Shown here one piece after another: positions 1 to 8,570 of a stretch of 64,000 nucleotides of DNA. The notes beneath the pieces are model-generated. The model made no database searches. It was not told the origin of the DNA and saw nothing but the letters and a program-made list of their open reading frames with translations. The first letter of the stretch is position 1. Every line of letters starts with the position of its first letter. The stretch is taken from the NCBI RefSeq assembly GCF_900188395.1, contig NZ_FZOB01000005.1:62001-126000 (forward strand), given 5' to 3'. Origin of the DNA: Desulfurobacterium atlanticum. Its GTDB lineage: Bacteria > Aquificota > Aquificia > Desulfurobacteriales > Desulfurobacteriaceae. Position numbers and translations under genes: made by a program.

Positions 1-1
1 T

Positions 2-547
2 AAAAATAGAATAGTGATAAAGGCAAAAAAGTATAGAGATATTGTTCATAGGTATTCTAAGAGATACCGGATAGATGTTCCTTTGATCTTCTCCATTATA
101 CATACAGAAAGCAGCTTTAACCCTATGGCAGTCTCCCACATTCCAGCTTACGGACTGATGCAGATTGTTCCTCAAACTGCCGGCAGGGATGTCACTAAGA
201 ATATTTTTGGAAAACCTATGCTTCTTACACCTTCCTACCTTTTCAACAGTGAAAATAATATAAATATAGGAAGTGGTTATCTTTACCTGCTGTATTACAA
301 ATATTTTGCTGGAGTGAAAAATCCTAAAAGCAGGCTTTTCTGTTCTATCGCTGCTTACAATGGAGGACCAGGAGGGGTTGCAAGAGCGTTTACAGGGACA
401 ACAAATTTGAGAAGAGCTATAAAGGTTATAAACAGAATGTCACCCGAGCAGGTTTATGAAACTTTACGTAAACGTTTACCTATGAGAGAGACAAGAGAGT
501 ATCTTAGAAAAGTTTATAGTAAAATATATTTATATAAAAACTTTTAG
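2..547 (+). CDS. MltC-like membrane-associated lytic transglycosylase, 5'-partial
   Basis: A soluble lytic transglycosylase (SLT/GH23) domain that cleaves peptidoglycan glycan strands in the periplasm. The motif HTESSFNP carries the catalytic Glu, followed by AYGLMQ, QTAGRDV, SYLFN.ENNI and AYNGGPGG; this combination is typical of the MltC subgroup. A GTG lies at 14, but the frame is open to the left edge and the residues before it (KNRI) continue the expected MltC domain boundary. The gene is therefore probably cut by the window and its signal peptide and N-terminal domain lie outside. It ends 12 bases before the first lipoprotein gene, so it likely belongs to the same envelope operon, where it could open the cell wall for an assembled structure (inference). 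Confidence 0.85.
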   Translation, partial: KNRIVIKAKKYRDIVHRYSKRYRIDVPLIFSIIHTESSFNPMAVSHIPAYGLMQIVPQTAGRDVTKNIFGKPMLLTPSYLFNSENNINIGSGYLYLLYYKYFAGVKNPKSRLFCSIAAYNGGPGGVARAFTGTTNLRRAIKVINRMSPEQVYETLRKRLPMRETREYLRKVYSKIYLYKNF

Positions 548-559
548 AGGGAGGATATT

Positions 560-1150
560 ATGAAAGTAAGAAAGGTTTTAGCTGCTGCTATGGTTGGTCT
601 TATTGCTGTTGTTGCAGGATGTGGAGGGGGGAAGCCTACTCCTAAAACAACAGTGGAAGTTTCTTTCCCGTGGGATGATTACTGCAATAAGTATTCTAAC
701 ATTGAAGGAGGACTTGCGGTTTGTAAATGTAACTTTGCCATGGATATAGAAGAAGCACAGATAGCAAGAGAAGAATCTGTAGCTGATGCAAGGAGCGAAC
801 TTGCAAGGTTACTTGAAGTGAAAGTTATGACTATGGTTAAAAGGTATAAAAACAGAACTGTAGCTGGTAAAAAACGTTATATGGGAAGCACATTTGAAGA
901 AGTGGCCAAGCAGGTTGCCAAACAGTACTTAAGAGGAACAAGGGTAATCAACTCCAAAACGTTCAGGGCTGATGATGGAAGATATGTTGTTTGTGCGGTT
1001 GTAGCTCTTCAACCTCATACCGTTAAACAGATGATTAAGGAGATGGCTCAGAAAATGGAGCTTTCACCAAGAGATGAGGATATTCTCTATCAGGAGTTTA
1101 AAGCTTATAAGGCTCAGCAGGAGCTTGAAAAGGAGATGCAGAAGTATTAA
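560..1150 (+). CDS. LPP20-like lipoprotein
   Basis: Predicted lipoprotein of 196 residues. The N-terminus has a basic start, a hydrophobic core and a lipobox VVAGC with Cys21 as the lipidated residue. The mature part has an alanine-rich helix (around residues 70-90, REESVADARSELARLL) like those of the LPP20/FlgP group, then a short beta-rich part (RYVVCAVVAL) and a charged C-terminal helix. Four more Cys occur in the mature chain (DDYC, VCKC, VVCAV). A good ribosome site (gagggaggat) precedes the ATG. It is the second gene of a tightly spaced envelope operon. The exact function is unknown; LPP20-type lipoproteins sit at the outer membrane in flagellar and secretion-related complexes. Confidence 0.7.
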   Translation: MKVRKVLAAAMVGLIAVVAGCGGGKPTPKTTVEVSFPWDDYCNKYSNIEGGLAVCKCNFAMDIEEAQIAREESVADARSELARLLEVKVMTMVKRYKNRTVAGKKRYMGSTFEEVAKQVAKQYLRGTRVINSKTFRADDGRYVVCAVVALQPHTVKQMIKEMAQKMELSPRDEDILYQEFKAYKAQQELEKEMQKY

Positions 1151-1161
1151 GGAAATAGTTA

Positions 1162-2244
1162 ATGGAAAGATTGTGGGTAATGTTTCTGATTGTGGGTTTA
1201 ATTTCAGGGTGTTCGTCTCATAAAAGGGGGGCTGTAGAAGCAGTTCCCCCCTGGTTTTTTGAACCGGCTGATTTAAGAAATAAAGGGGGAGTTGGATTTT
1301 CAAATCCTGCTATAAAAGAGGAGAAGGCTTATCTTATAGCGAAAGAGAGAGCTATGAAAAGCCTGTGTAATATTACTGATGAAGATTGTACAGAGGAGAT
1401 TAAAGAACTTAAACAGGGAAAGGATGTTTATCTGAGAGGCAGAAAGGTTAAATTTCTAACTAAAAAAATAGTTGATGATAGATTTGTTTCAAAGGAAATT
1501 TATGCTGCTTATGCTGGATTTAAAAAACCGTTATCTTTCAAATATTATAAAGACTGTCTTTCTCCTGACCTTTCAAAGTGTAAGCCGGAGTGGGTTTGCG
1601 ATTATTTTGCCGAAGGTGTTGCAGGCGCTGTAGGTATTTCAAATATAGCTCCAAACTTTTTTGACGAGTATATAACTGCTTTAAAAGATGGAGTGGAAAA
1701 GCTTTCTTTGATGTATGGAGTGGATATAAGCGGTTTTGAAATCAGAAAAACGTTTAAAGAGCCTCTTTCAACATTTAAGTTAAAGGTGAGAGAAATTCAT
1801 CTGGGAAAGGTAAAAAGCAGGAGTATTAGAATTGTTGTTAGGTCGTTATTTGTTGATAGGAACGGCAAACTATTTATGTATTTAATTTCTCCTGACTTAA
1901 AAACAAATAGACCTGATATGTTTAAAAATAAAAAGTTAAAGCCCTGCTGGATAGATGATCCTTTCTGTTTAGGTGGAGAGTATGTTTATGTCGGTGTTTG
2001 TGGCAACCACATAGGAGGGGTAAAAGAACAGGTTAACACTGCAATAAAAAGGGCGCTATTTCAGCTTGCAAAAGATGAAGGACTTTTAGTTGACTATGAA
2101 AGGATATCTGTTAAAATTGATAAAAATAAATGGATATTAAAAGTTTTGAAAGAAGGGGTAAAACAGGAAGTTAAGGGAAGGGTTATAGGTATCTACTTTT
2201 CACCTTCTGGGAAGGTTTTTGCTGGGGTTGTAAAAGCAGATTAA
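1162..2244 (+). CDS. Hypothetical lipoprotein, LPP20-like
   Basis: Predicted lipoprotein of 360 residues with lipobox LISGC (Cys17). The mature part begins with PPWFFEP, a pattern seen in LPP20-type lipoproteins (a PxW stretch soon after the lipidated Cys), followed by GVGFSNPAIKEEKAYLIAKERA, which has the same alanine-bearing helix as the upstream protein. A second similar unit appears near the C-terminus (DDPFCLGGEYVYVGVCGNHIGG then EQVNTAIKRALFQLAKDEG), so the protein may contain two related domains. It has several Cys (C134-C144 region) that could form disulfides. It starts 11 bases after the previous stop. I do not recognise a specific family. Confidence 0.65.
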   Translation: MERLWVMFLIVGLISGCSSHKRGAVEAVPPWFFEPADLRNKGGVGFSNPAIKEEKAYLIAKERAMKSLCNITDEDCTEEIKELKQGKDVYLRGRKVKFLTKKIVDDRFVSKEIYAAYAGFKKPLSFKYYKDCLSPDLSKCKPEWVCDYFAEGVAGAVGISNIAPNFFDEYITALKDGVEKLSLMYGVDISGFEIRKTFKEPLSTFKLKVREIHLGKVKSRSIRIVVRSLFVDRNGKLFMYLISPDLKTNRPDMFKNKKLKPCWIDDPFCLGGEYVYVGVCGNHIGGVKEQVNTAIKRALFQLAKDEGLLVDYERISVKIDKNKWILKVLKEGVKQEVKGRVIGIYFSPSGKVFAGVVKAD

Positions 2245-2266
2245 TTATAAAGTTCTCGGGGGTAAT

Positions 2267-3571
2267 ATGAGGGCGTATTTTTTAGCTATCTTGAGCTTAT
2301 TATTATCACTGTTTTCCTGTGTTTCTGCAAATCAAAATGTATCTGCAAAAACAAATACAAGTGTTAAGGACCCTGAAATCAGGGCTGTAGAAGAGAAAGC
2401 AGAGAAAGCTTTTAATGAGCTTGAGGGAGAATTTAAGTCTGAAGAAAAAGAGTATCAGTATCCTGTAGATTCTGAAAAAACAGAATCCAGGCAAAATAAT
2501 GAGTCTCAAAATAACACTCCTGCTGTTAAAAAAGAAAAACCTGTTACTTTAAAAGGCAGGGTTATTTTTAAAGAGTGTGCTTTCGGCAAAAATAAAACTG
2601 AGGCAAGGGCTACAGCTTTAAAGAGAATCTCTCAGGATATCATTTCAAATGTAAGTGCTGTGGAAGTTGTGAAAAAACAGCTTAAAAACAGGAAGATTAC
2701 AAGGGAGTATTTTTCTTCCACTTTAATAGGAACAGAAACTCTTTTAAAGGGGGTTTTCTTTGAAGATAGAGGAAGGAAAAAGGAAGGGTATGAAGTTTGT
2801 GCTGTTTTAACAGATGAAGGAGTAAGGCAGACGGTAGATTATCTCAAGTCCTTTTTAAAAAGAGACCTTTCAGCACTGTCAAAAGATGAGCTTAGAGAGC
2901 TAAAAAAGAAAGCATTTCTTCTTATATCTATAGCTGAAGCAGTAAACGATAAAAAGAATGTAAACTTTGCACTTAAAAAAATTGGAGAGATAGATAAATA
3001 CTTAAACTACGGAAGACTTGTGGTCATCACTGTTCCTGAGGACGCGGTTGTTAAAGTGGATGGTAAAGTTTACAGAGCCGGTAAAACAATTCTCTTAAAG
3101 CCTGATAGAGAGTATTTTGTTGAGATAGCCAGAAAGGGTTATAAGTCTGTTAGAGAGAAAATATACCTGTCCAGAGGGGAGAAAAAAACAATTTCCCTTG
3201 AACTTCCAAAGAAAATTTCATTCTCGGTGCCTGTTGTGTTGAAAATAGATTTTGATTACGCAAGGCCGATAGTTGAAAAGCTGCTTATTGATAGTGGATT
3301 TATAGTTACAAACAGTGCTCCAAATGTTCTTGATATAAAAATAAGAGATTTTAAAACCAAAGTTAAAGGTTATGAAAAACATGAACTTGAAGTTGTTGCA
3401 ACCCTTCTTTCAAACGGTAAACCTGTTGTTATGAAAAGAGGAAAGATGAAGCCGTTTTTCACAACCGATCAAACTCACGATACGATTTTGAAAGAGAAAG
3501 CTGAAAAGCTTGTTAAAGCTGTGATTAACAGCCTTTTAAACAGTGTTGATACTGAAAAGCTTTCAAAATAA
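2267..3571 (+). CDS. Lipoprotein with PEGA domain
   Basis: Protein of 434 residues. The signal sequence ends in LLSLFSC (Cys18), a slightly atypical lipobox with Phe at -2. Residues 20-90 are a charged, low-complexity linker (Glu/Lys/Asn/Gln rich). Residues about 95-195 resemble an LPP20-like unit (FGKNKTEARATALKRISQDI, then EGYEVCAVLTDEGV). Residues about 251-314 are a PEGA domain, recognisable from VVITVPEDAVVKVDG, the spaced Gly-Tyr of RKGYKSV and the closing ISLELPK. PEGA domains are small beta-folds of envelope proteins. The C-terminal 110 residues are unassigned. It sits in the same operon as the lipoproteins before it. Confidence 0.65.
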   Translation: MRAYFLAILSLLLSLFSCVSANQNVSAKTNTSVKDPEIRAVEEKAEKAFNELEGEFKSEEKEYQYPVDSEKTESRQNNESQNNTPAVKKEKPVTLKGRVIFKECAFGKNKTEARATALKRISQDIISNVSAVEVVKKQLKNRKITREYFSSTLIGTETLLKGVFFEDRGRKKEGYEVCAVLTDEGVRQTVDYLKSFLKRDLSALSKDELRELKKKAFLLISIAEAVNDKKNVNFALKKIGEIDKYLNYGRLVVITVPEDAVVKVDGKVYRAGKTILLKPDREYFVEIARKGYKSVREKIYLSRGEKKTISLELPKKISFSVPVVLKIDFDYARPIVEKLLIDSGFIVTNSAPNVLDIKIRDFKTKVKGYEKHELEVVATLLSNGKPVVMKRGKMKPFFTTDQTHDTILKEKAEKLVKAVINSLLNSVDTEKLSK

Positions 3572-3585
3572 TCAGGAGGTGAGGG

Positions 3586-5448
3586 ATGGGAATTCGCGCA
3601 GGAGTGGCATTTTTAACACTTTCCCTGCTCTTTTCAGGTGTAGCTTACGGTGTGGAAAACACTCAGGCTATCTATTCTGATGTTACTCAGAAACGGTATG
3701 AGAGGAAAGCTGCCCTTTCTGTTGGAGAGCTTGTTTTCTCTTCAACCACAGTTACCGTTCCTGTGGTGGATAATACAAAGAAAGGAACGGCTTCTTTCAT
3801 TGCCGGTTTGGTTCGTGCTGCGACAGGTCAAAATGCTTACACTTATAAGGTTTCTAAAAACCAGATTGATGACCTTACGAAACTGTTTTATAAATATGTT
3901 ATTACTCAAAGATTTGACAAAATTCTTCTCTTACCGGATAAAGCTGTAATAATAACCAAAACTGGAGAGATGGTGGCAGATACTGGACTTCCATCTCCGG
4001 GAATTCCTCAGGAGATAAGCTATTCCGATTTTAAAAACAGGGTGGAAAGTTACCTTAATTCTAAGGTGGCTCCTGTTGTTGGTCAGCTTCTTTCAGCAAG
4101 TATGGATCAGCGTTATAAAGAACTGCCTGAAAAGGAGCAGATGACATTTATTACTCAAAAAGCTAAAGAGCTTGGAATAACAGCGGATGTGGCTGATAAA
4201 CTTATGAACTCAGGATTTGCCTTTGCTACTTACATTCCGTCTGTTTCTGGTGTATTAACACTAAATGTATCGTCAGGTCTTGACAAAATTCTTGTAGCAG
4301 GTGCTCCTTATAACGCCAAGATGACACTGGAAATGAAACCTAAAGTGATTATTTACAAGTTTAATCCTGGTACTGGAAAGTTTGAGTTTTACAAGGAGAT
4401 AAAGGCTGAGTCTGGTAAAACTACTGAAATTATGCCTTTAACATCAATCGTTTACGGTGCCCAGTATTATAAAAATCTTTTTGATAAGGCTATTTCTACT
4501 ACCGCTAAAGCGGCTGCACTAAATGCTGGAATGAAGCTTAAAGAGGATGATAACTTTGCTGTTTTTGCTCCGGCTGAAGAGGTTTCAGGATCAACATTTA
4601 AGGCGGCTGTAGGAGTTGCTGAGGCTATAAGAGTTGACGCTCCGTTTGATGTTTACGAGTTTAAAGATGGGGAGAAAGTTTATAAAGGATTTGGTAAAAC
4701 AAGAAAAGTTGCGGCAAACTGTGATGAAAATTCTATTGATAAGACAGAACTTACCCTTATAAAAGGGAATGTTGAGGAATATGACCTTTTAAGGGAGCAT
4801 CCGTGGTCTGGAGTTTTAATAGGATTACAGGCAGGTTTTACTCCGTTTACCGTTTCTGAAGTTGCAGGATATCCTGCTGATGGTGGAGGAACGTGGTCCA
4901 CTATTCGTTTGAGATTTGATGCTGACCTTGGATATATAAGAAATTCAAAGGCACTTTCAGAGTGGTGGTTAAAGGTTTATACAGGAATTGGTTTTGGAGC
5001 GGATGATGTGACCGTGGATATGGGATGGCTTGGGACTCTTCAGCTTTCTCCTGATGCTTACTATGAGGGAGGCTTTGGAGTTTATAAAAGATTTTATTTG
5101 GGAACAACGGGTTTATCAATTGCTCCAGGTGCTGATATTTCCGGAAGATATTTGAAATTTACAGGGACATGGGGAGATGAATTAACTATAAGCGCTCTTA
5201 CTCTTACTCCTAACATAGGGTTTGTTTACAGTTTCTCTCCTAACTTTGAAATAAATGGTGAAGTTGGATACGCTTTAGATGTTTATTCCAGCACTACTCT
5301 TACAGATATATGGGGAAATCAATATACTGGAAGTGCAACAACAGAAGGTGGAGTTAATGGATTTATTGGATTTTCCTTCCATTTTGGAGCTGTTGGTAGC
5401 TTTGCAAAGCTATATTCTGAGCCGCCAAAGTGTGAGAAAGCAAAATGA
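3586..5448 (+). CDS. Large outer-membrane beta-barrel-like protein
   Basis: Protein of 620 residues with a cleavable signal peptide (about residues 1-22, ending SGVAYG) and no lipobox. Residues about 25-395 are mixed, without recognised domains. Residues about 400-605 alternate polar and aromatic/glycine positions in strand-like runs (SGVLIGLQAGFTPF, IRLRFDADLGYIR, GGFGVYKRFYLG, NGFIGFSFHFG), as in small outer-membrane beta-barrels. The tail EPPKCEKAK after the last strand is unusual, since barrels normally end on the last strand. A strong ribosome site (aggaggtgaggg) precedes the ATG. The context suggests it is the outer-membrane part of the lipoprotein complex encoded around it; this is inference. 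Confidence 0.6.
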   Translation: MGIRAGVAFLTLSLLFSGVAYGVENTQAIYSDVTQKRYERKAALSVGELVFSSTTVTVPVVDNTKKGTASFIAGLVRAATGQNAYTYKVSKNQIDDLTKLFYKYVITQRFDKILLLPDKAVIITKTGEMVADTGLPSPGIPQEISYSDFKNRVESYLNSKVAPVVGQLLSASMDQRYKELPEKEQMTFITQKAKELGITADVADKLMNSGFAFATYIPSVSGVLTLNVSSGLDKILVAGAPYNAKMTLEMKPKVIIYKFNPGTGKFEFYKEIKAESGKTTEIMPLTSIVYGAQYYKNLFDKAISTTAKAAALNAGMKLKEDDNFAVFAPAEEVSGSTFKAAVGVAEAIRVDAPFDVYEFKDGEKVYKGFGKTRKVAANCDENSIDKTELTLIKGNVEEYDLLREHPWSGVLIGLQAGFTPFTVSEVAGYPADGGGTWSTIRLRFDADLGYIRNSKALSEWWLKVYTGIGFGADDVTVDMGWLGTLQLSPDAYYEGGFGVYKRFYLGTTGLSIAPGADISGRYLKFTGTWGDELTISALTLTPNIGFVYSFSPNFEINGEVGYALDVYSSTTLTDIWGNQYTGSATTEGGVNGFIGFSFHFGAVGSFAKLYSEPPKCEKAK

Positions 5449-6167
5449 TAAGGAAAATTTTTTTAGTTCTTTTACTTTTTACACTTCCTGCCGGTGCGGT
5501 AACCGCCGGCAGGATTACTGATTTTGAAGGAAAAGTTAAGATTTTTGAAGATACTTTTTTAGGCAAAAAAGTTACGAATGTTCCGTTTAAGTTTGGTTTT
5601 AACTCAAAAATTAAAACCTATTCATCGTCAAGAGCTTTCATAGATTTTGGCTTTTCAAAACTGCTGCTTCTTGAAAAAAGCGTCTTAACAGTGAAGAATA
5701 GAGGTGATGTTTATCAGGAAGAAGGAGAGGTAATTTATTCTGTTAAAAGGTACGGGAATGTAAAAGGGTTTTTCGTAAAAACTCCTGTTTCTATAATAGG
5801 GGTTAAGGGAACAGAATTTATAATAGCTGTGGGCTCTGTTGATAGTGTTAAGGTTGGGTTGAAAAAAGGATTTCTCTCTATACGCTCTGTGGAAGAACCT
5901 TTTAAAGTTTACAAGGCTGTAGTAGAAGATGAGTTTTCCAAATTTAAAAAAGAGTTTGAAAATTATAAAAAAAAGCAGGTAGATGAGTTTGAAGCTTACA
6001 AAAGGAAGTTAAAAGAAGAGTTTCTGTTTTATGCAAAGGAGTTTACAATTTCAGCTGGTAAGTCTCTTGTGATAAAAGGAAACAAAGTGGTTATTCAGGA
6101 CACTATTCCTTTAAAAATGAAAGAAAAATTTAAGCTTTTTGAAAAGTTTTTCAGGAGGGGAGAATGA
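5445..6167 (+). CDS. FecR-domain-like exported protein with coiled coil
   Basis: Protein of 240 residues with a signal peptide (MIRKIFLVLLLFTLPAGAVTAG). Residues about 23-150 look like a stand-alone FecR-type beta-sandwich: GRITDFEGKVKIFE, then KTPVSIIGVKGTEFIIAVG, which matches the typical FecR core TP.aviGVRGTeF. The second half contains a predicted coiled coil (about residues 160-195, EDEFSKFKKEFENYKKKQ and following). It has no cytoplasmic anti-sigma part, so it is not a classical sigma regulator. Such FecR proteins occur in envelope and polysaccharide clusters. The start overlaps the preceding stop by four bases (ATGA), which implies translational coupling. Confidence 0.65.
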   Translation: MIRKIFLVLLLFTLPAGAVTAGRITDFEGKVKIFEDTFLGKKVTNVPFKFGFNSKIKTYSSSRAFIDFGFSKLLLLEKSVLTVKNRGDVYQEEGEVIYSVKRYGNVKGFFVKTPVSIIGVKGTEFIIAVGSVDSVKVGLKKGFLSIRSVEEPFKVYKAVVEDEFSKFKKEFENYKKKQVDEFEAYKRKLKEEFLFYAKEFTISAGKSLVIKGNKVVIQDTIPLKMKEKFKLFEKFFRRGE

Positions 6168-7387
6168 GAAAGTTTATTCTTTTTTCTTTGCTGGGTCTTA
6201 TTGTAACTTCCTGTGCCTCTTCAGGCGGACAGAAACAGGTTTGCACGATACCTTCTTCAGTAGAACCTCTTTCCAGAGAAGCTCAGTTTGTTGAGTCCAC
6301 AAGCACTGCTGAGTATGTGATTCTTGCTTCTGGAAAAGGGTGTAACGTTTCACAGGCAAAACAGGATGCAAAAAAAGCAGCTATATGGTTTGTTCTTTAT
6401 GCAGGTGATAGACCGCTGCTTCAAACTTCAAAGGAGAAAAGAAGAGCTAAGGGAGTTGTTGCTGAAATACTTTCAAATCCTGATAGATATATAAGGTGGA
6501 GTAGTGCTCCAAAGTCAAAAAGGAAAGAGGGCCCTTACGTTGTTATGAGTTATCTTTTCAAGGTTGATGTTGCTTCCATTAAAAACACTTTACTTGATGC
6601 CGGGGTTATCGCTTCAACAGAAGAGATTTCTGAAGAAGTTGGGTTGCCGTTTATAGCCGTTCTTCCCGAATCTGATGATGAGTTTTCAAAATTTGCGGTG
6701 ACAGTTATAGAAGAATATCTGCAGGATAGGGATTATGAGGTTTATGTGCCAGAAGATGAAACTCAGGTAAGTAACATTATTAAAACAGTGGCAGCACTTG
6801 AAGGTAAAACAGACCCTTACTATATGGAAGCATTGCAGGTGGGTAGTGATATTTTTGTAAAGGTTAAGACCAATGTCTGGAAGGTAAATAAGTATGGAAG
6901 AACTTTTCTGAAAGCTTCTGCAAAGGCAAAAGCTTACGAAACAGCAACCGGAAAACTTCTTGGTGCTTCAACAGGATTTTCACCAGAGAGAAACGTAACA
7001 TCTCCTGAGGCGGTTGTTCAGGAGGCAACAAATGACCTTGCTGATAAAATTACCCGTCAGATAAGAAAAGCCTGGATAAAGGAAGCGAAAAAAGGAAAAC
7101 CGTTTAAAGTTGTTGTATTCTCTAATGAGAGTGAATTCAGAAATGTTGATAAGGCACTTTACAGACTTTTCAGAAAACTTTCTAAAAGACCTGTTAAAAG
7201 GCTTGCAGCTGGAAAGTCGGCCGCTACATACGTGGTATATGTTAAGGGAGTGCCGAACGCTTATGAGCTGTTTTTAACCCTTGAAGAGTCTTACTCTGGA
7301 CCGGGAAAAATTGAAAAGGTTCTTGATACAGGTTCTTTACTGATTATTAAGGCTGGTTCTTCAACTGAAGATATTGTTATAGAATAA
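6164..7387 (+). CDS. Lipoprotein, possibly DUF6175-like
   Basis: Protein of 407 residues with a clear lipobox (IVTSC, Cys17). An alanine-rich helix follows (CNVSQAKQDAKKAAIWFVLY), then a central alpha/beta part (PFIAVLPESDD, then GSDIFVKVKTNVWKV, then KAYETATGKLLGASTG, then a helix ending in LADKITRQIRKAW). From memory this layout resembles DUF6175 proteins and the middle domain of FlgT-type proteins; I am not certain. It is the last gene of the operon; the ATG overlaps the previous stop by four bases, and a hairpin follows the stop. It probably acts at the periplasmic face of the outer membrane with its neighbours. Confidence 0.55.
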   Translation: MRKFILFSLLGLIVTSCASSGGQKQVCTIPSSVEPLSREAQFVESTSTAEYVILASGKGCNVSQAKQDAKKAAIWFVLYAGDRPLLQTSKEKRRAKGVVAEILSNPDRYIRWSSAPKSKRKEGPYVVMSYLFKVDVASIKNTLLDAGVIASTEEISEEVGLPFIAVLPESDDEFSKFAVTVIEEYLQDRDYEVYVPEDETQVSNIIKTVAALEGKTDPYYMEALQVGSDIFVKVKTNVWKVNKYGRTFLKASAKAKAYETATGKLLGASTGFSPERNVTSPEAVVQEATNDLADKITRQIRKAWIKEAKKGKPFKVVVFSNESEFRNVDKALYRLFRKLSKRPVKRLAAGKSAATYVVYVKGVPNAYELFLTLEESYSGPGKIEKVLDTGSLLIIKAGSSTEDIVIE

Positions 7388-7394
7388 TTTTAAA

Positions 7395-7414
7395 GGGGAG
7401 GATTAATCCTCCCC
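7395..7414. terminator. Bidirectional terminator between convergent operons
   Basis: A perfect 20-base palindrome (ggggaggatt/aatcctcccc) lies between the stop of the envelope operon and the end of tonB, overlapping the last tonB codons. It is followed by a T-rich stretch on the + strand (atttatttta) and a weaker one on the - strand (tttaaaatta). It can serve both directions. Confidence 0.65.
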
Positions 7415-8215
7415 ATTTATTTTATACGTGATGTAAATATTTATTTTCATCTTTTCCTTTTTCACTTCAGGCGGAAATGGAGGAAACTTACTCTTTTTTA
7501 CCGTTTTAACAGCGTTTTTATCAAGAATAGGAAAACCTGAAGATTCTGCTACTTCTATTTTTTCCACATTTCCGTTTCTATCTATTGTAAGAACAAGTTT
7601 TACAGTTCCTTGAATGCCCATCTCTTTTGCTAATTCTGGATACTGTTTGTTTTTATCAAGTGAGTTAATTACCTCTTTTATATACATGTTTTTCCAGTTT
7701 AAAAAGGAAAAAAGAGAGCCGCCTTTGGTAGTTTTTCTATTTTCTTCTTTTTTAGATTCTACTGATAAATTATTTTTCTCTCTGTTTATAGCTTCCATCT
7801 TTTGTTCTTTTTTTTCTTCTTTATGATTTGTTTCTTTCTCTGGTTTTCTTATCTGCTTTTTTACATTTGATATTTGAGTTTTCTTTTGAGGTTTTTGATG
7901 AGTCTTGTTTTTGTCTTTTTTATCAGACGTTTTTCTCTTGATTTTTGCTTTCTTTACTTTACTTTTCTTTTTTATAGGTTTAGTTTGATGTTTTTTTTCT
8001 ATTCCTTGCTTATTGTCTGTTTGCTTTTCTGTATTGCTGATAGCTTTCTGTTTTATCTTTACAGCTATTTTAGTTTTATCTCCATTTAAAGTGATAAGTT
8101 TTCCTGCTGGATTTCTATTAGCATCTATAAACTTTAAAATTAAAAAGTGAATTAATAAGGATAGTATTAATGTGAAGAGTAAGAGTCTATTTTTTGATTG
8201 TAAGAAGGTTGACAT
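7403..8215 (-). CDS. tonB: TonB energy-transducing protein
   Basis: TonB couples the ExbBD proton channel to outer-membrane transporters. The protein (270 residues) has one N-terminal membrane segment (about residues 10-30), a long periplasmic spacer (about 35-165), and a TonB C-terminal domain (about 175-268) with YPELAKEMGIQGTVKL and GFPILDKNAVKTVKKSKFPPFP. The spacer is dominated by Lys and Glu with few Pro, unlike the Pro-rich spacer of E. coli TonB. The gene starts inside exbD (29-base overlap) and is last in an exbB-exbD-tonB unit. No TonB-dependent receptor is nearby. Confidence 0.88.
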   Translation of the reverse strand: MSTFLQSKNRLLLFTLILSLLIHFLILKFIDANRNPAGKLITLNGDKTKIAVKIKQKAISNTEKQTDNKQGIEKKHQTKPIKKKSKVKKAKIKRKTSDKKDKNKTHQKPQKKTQISNVKKQIRKPEKETNHKEEKKEQKMEAINREKNNLSVESKKEENRKTTKGGSLFSFLNWKNMYIKEVINSLDKNKQYPELAKEMGIQGTVKLVLTIDRNGNVEKIEVAESSGFPILDKNAVKTVKKSKFPPFPPEVKKEKMKINIYITYKINGED

Positions 8216-8570
8216 TGTTTATGCCTGCCTCTTTTAGTCTGTCAAGAACTTCCATAAACGTTTCGTAGTTTACTTTTCTATCCCCTGCTATATCCACTTC
8301 TGCTGTTTTTGGCAGTTTTTTAAGCTGGTTGATGGAAACTTTTTTTCCGTTTAGAAGTATTGTTCCGTCAGGTTTAATCTCTATTAAATATGTTTTCTTT
8401 TCTACTTTTGCTTCATTTCCTGTTTCTGTTACAGGAAGGGAAACACCTATCTGGTGTTTCTGGTAGGTGTTGGTTAGAAGAAAGAAGATGAGAAGCAGAA
8501 ACACCATATCCACAAGAGGTGCTATATCAAGTATTGATTCATCATCTTTCTTTTTTCTGAACTCTATCAC
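8187..8570 (-). CDS. exbD: ExbD-type proton channel subunit
   Basis: ExbD/TolR family, 127 residues, with a single membrane segment. The essential acid is Asp21 in IAPLVDMVFLLLIFF, followed by a periplasmic domain (VEIKPDG-type strand and the VNYETFMEVLDRLKEAG helix). ExbD with ExbB forms the proton-driven motor for TonB. The start codon is GTG at 8570 (ATA GAG follows), preceded by GAGG six bases upstream, and lies 29 bases inside exbB. Since tonB directly follows, ExbD is a better name than TolR. Confidence 0.9.
   Translation of the reverse strand: MIEFRKKKDDESILDIAPLVDMVFLLLIFFLLTNTYQKHQIGVSLPVTETGNEAKVEKKTYLIEIKPDGTILLNGKKVSINQLKKLPKTAEVDIAGDRKVNYETFMEVLDRLKEAGINNVNLLTIKK

Noticed and set aside
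7614-8089. Two + strand ORFs inside tonB
   Set aside because: They are antisense shadows of the Lys-rich tonB spacer and have no ribosome sites or family features.
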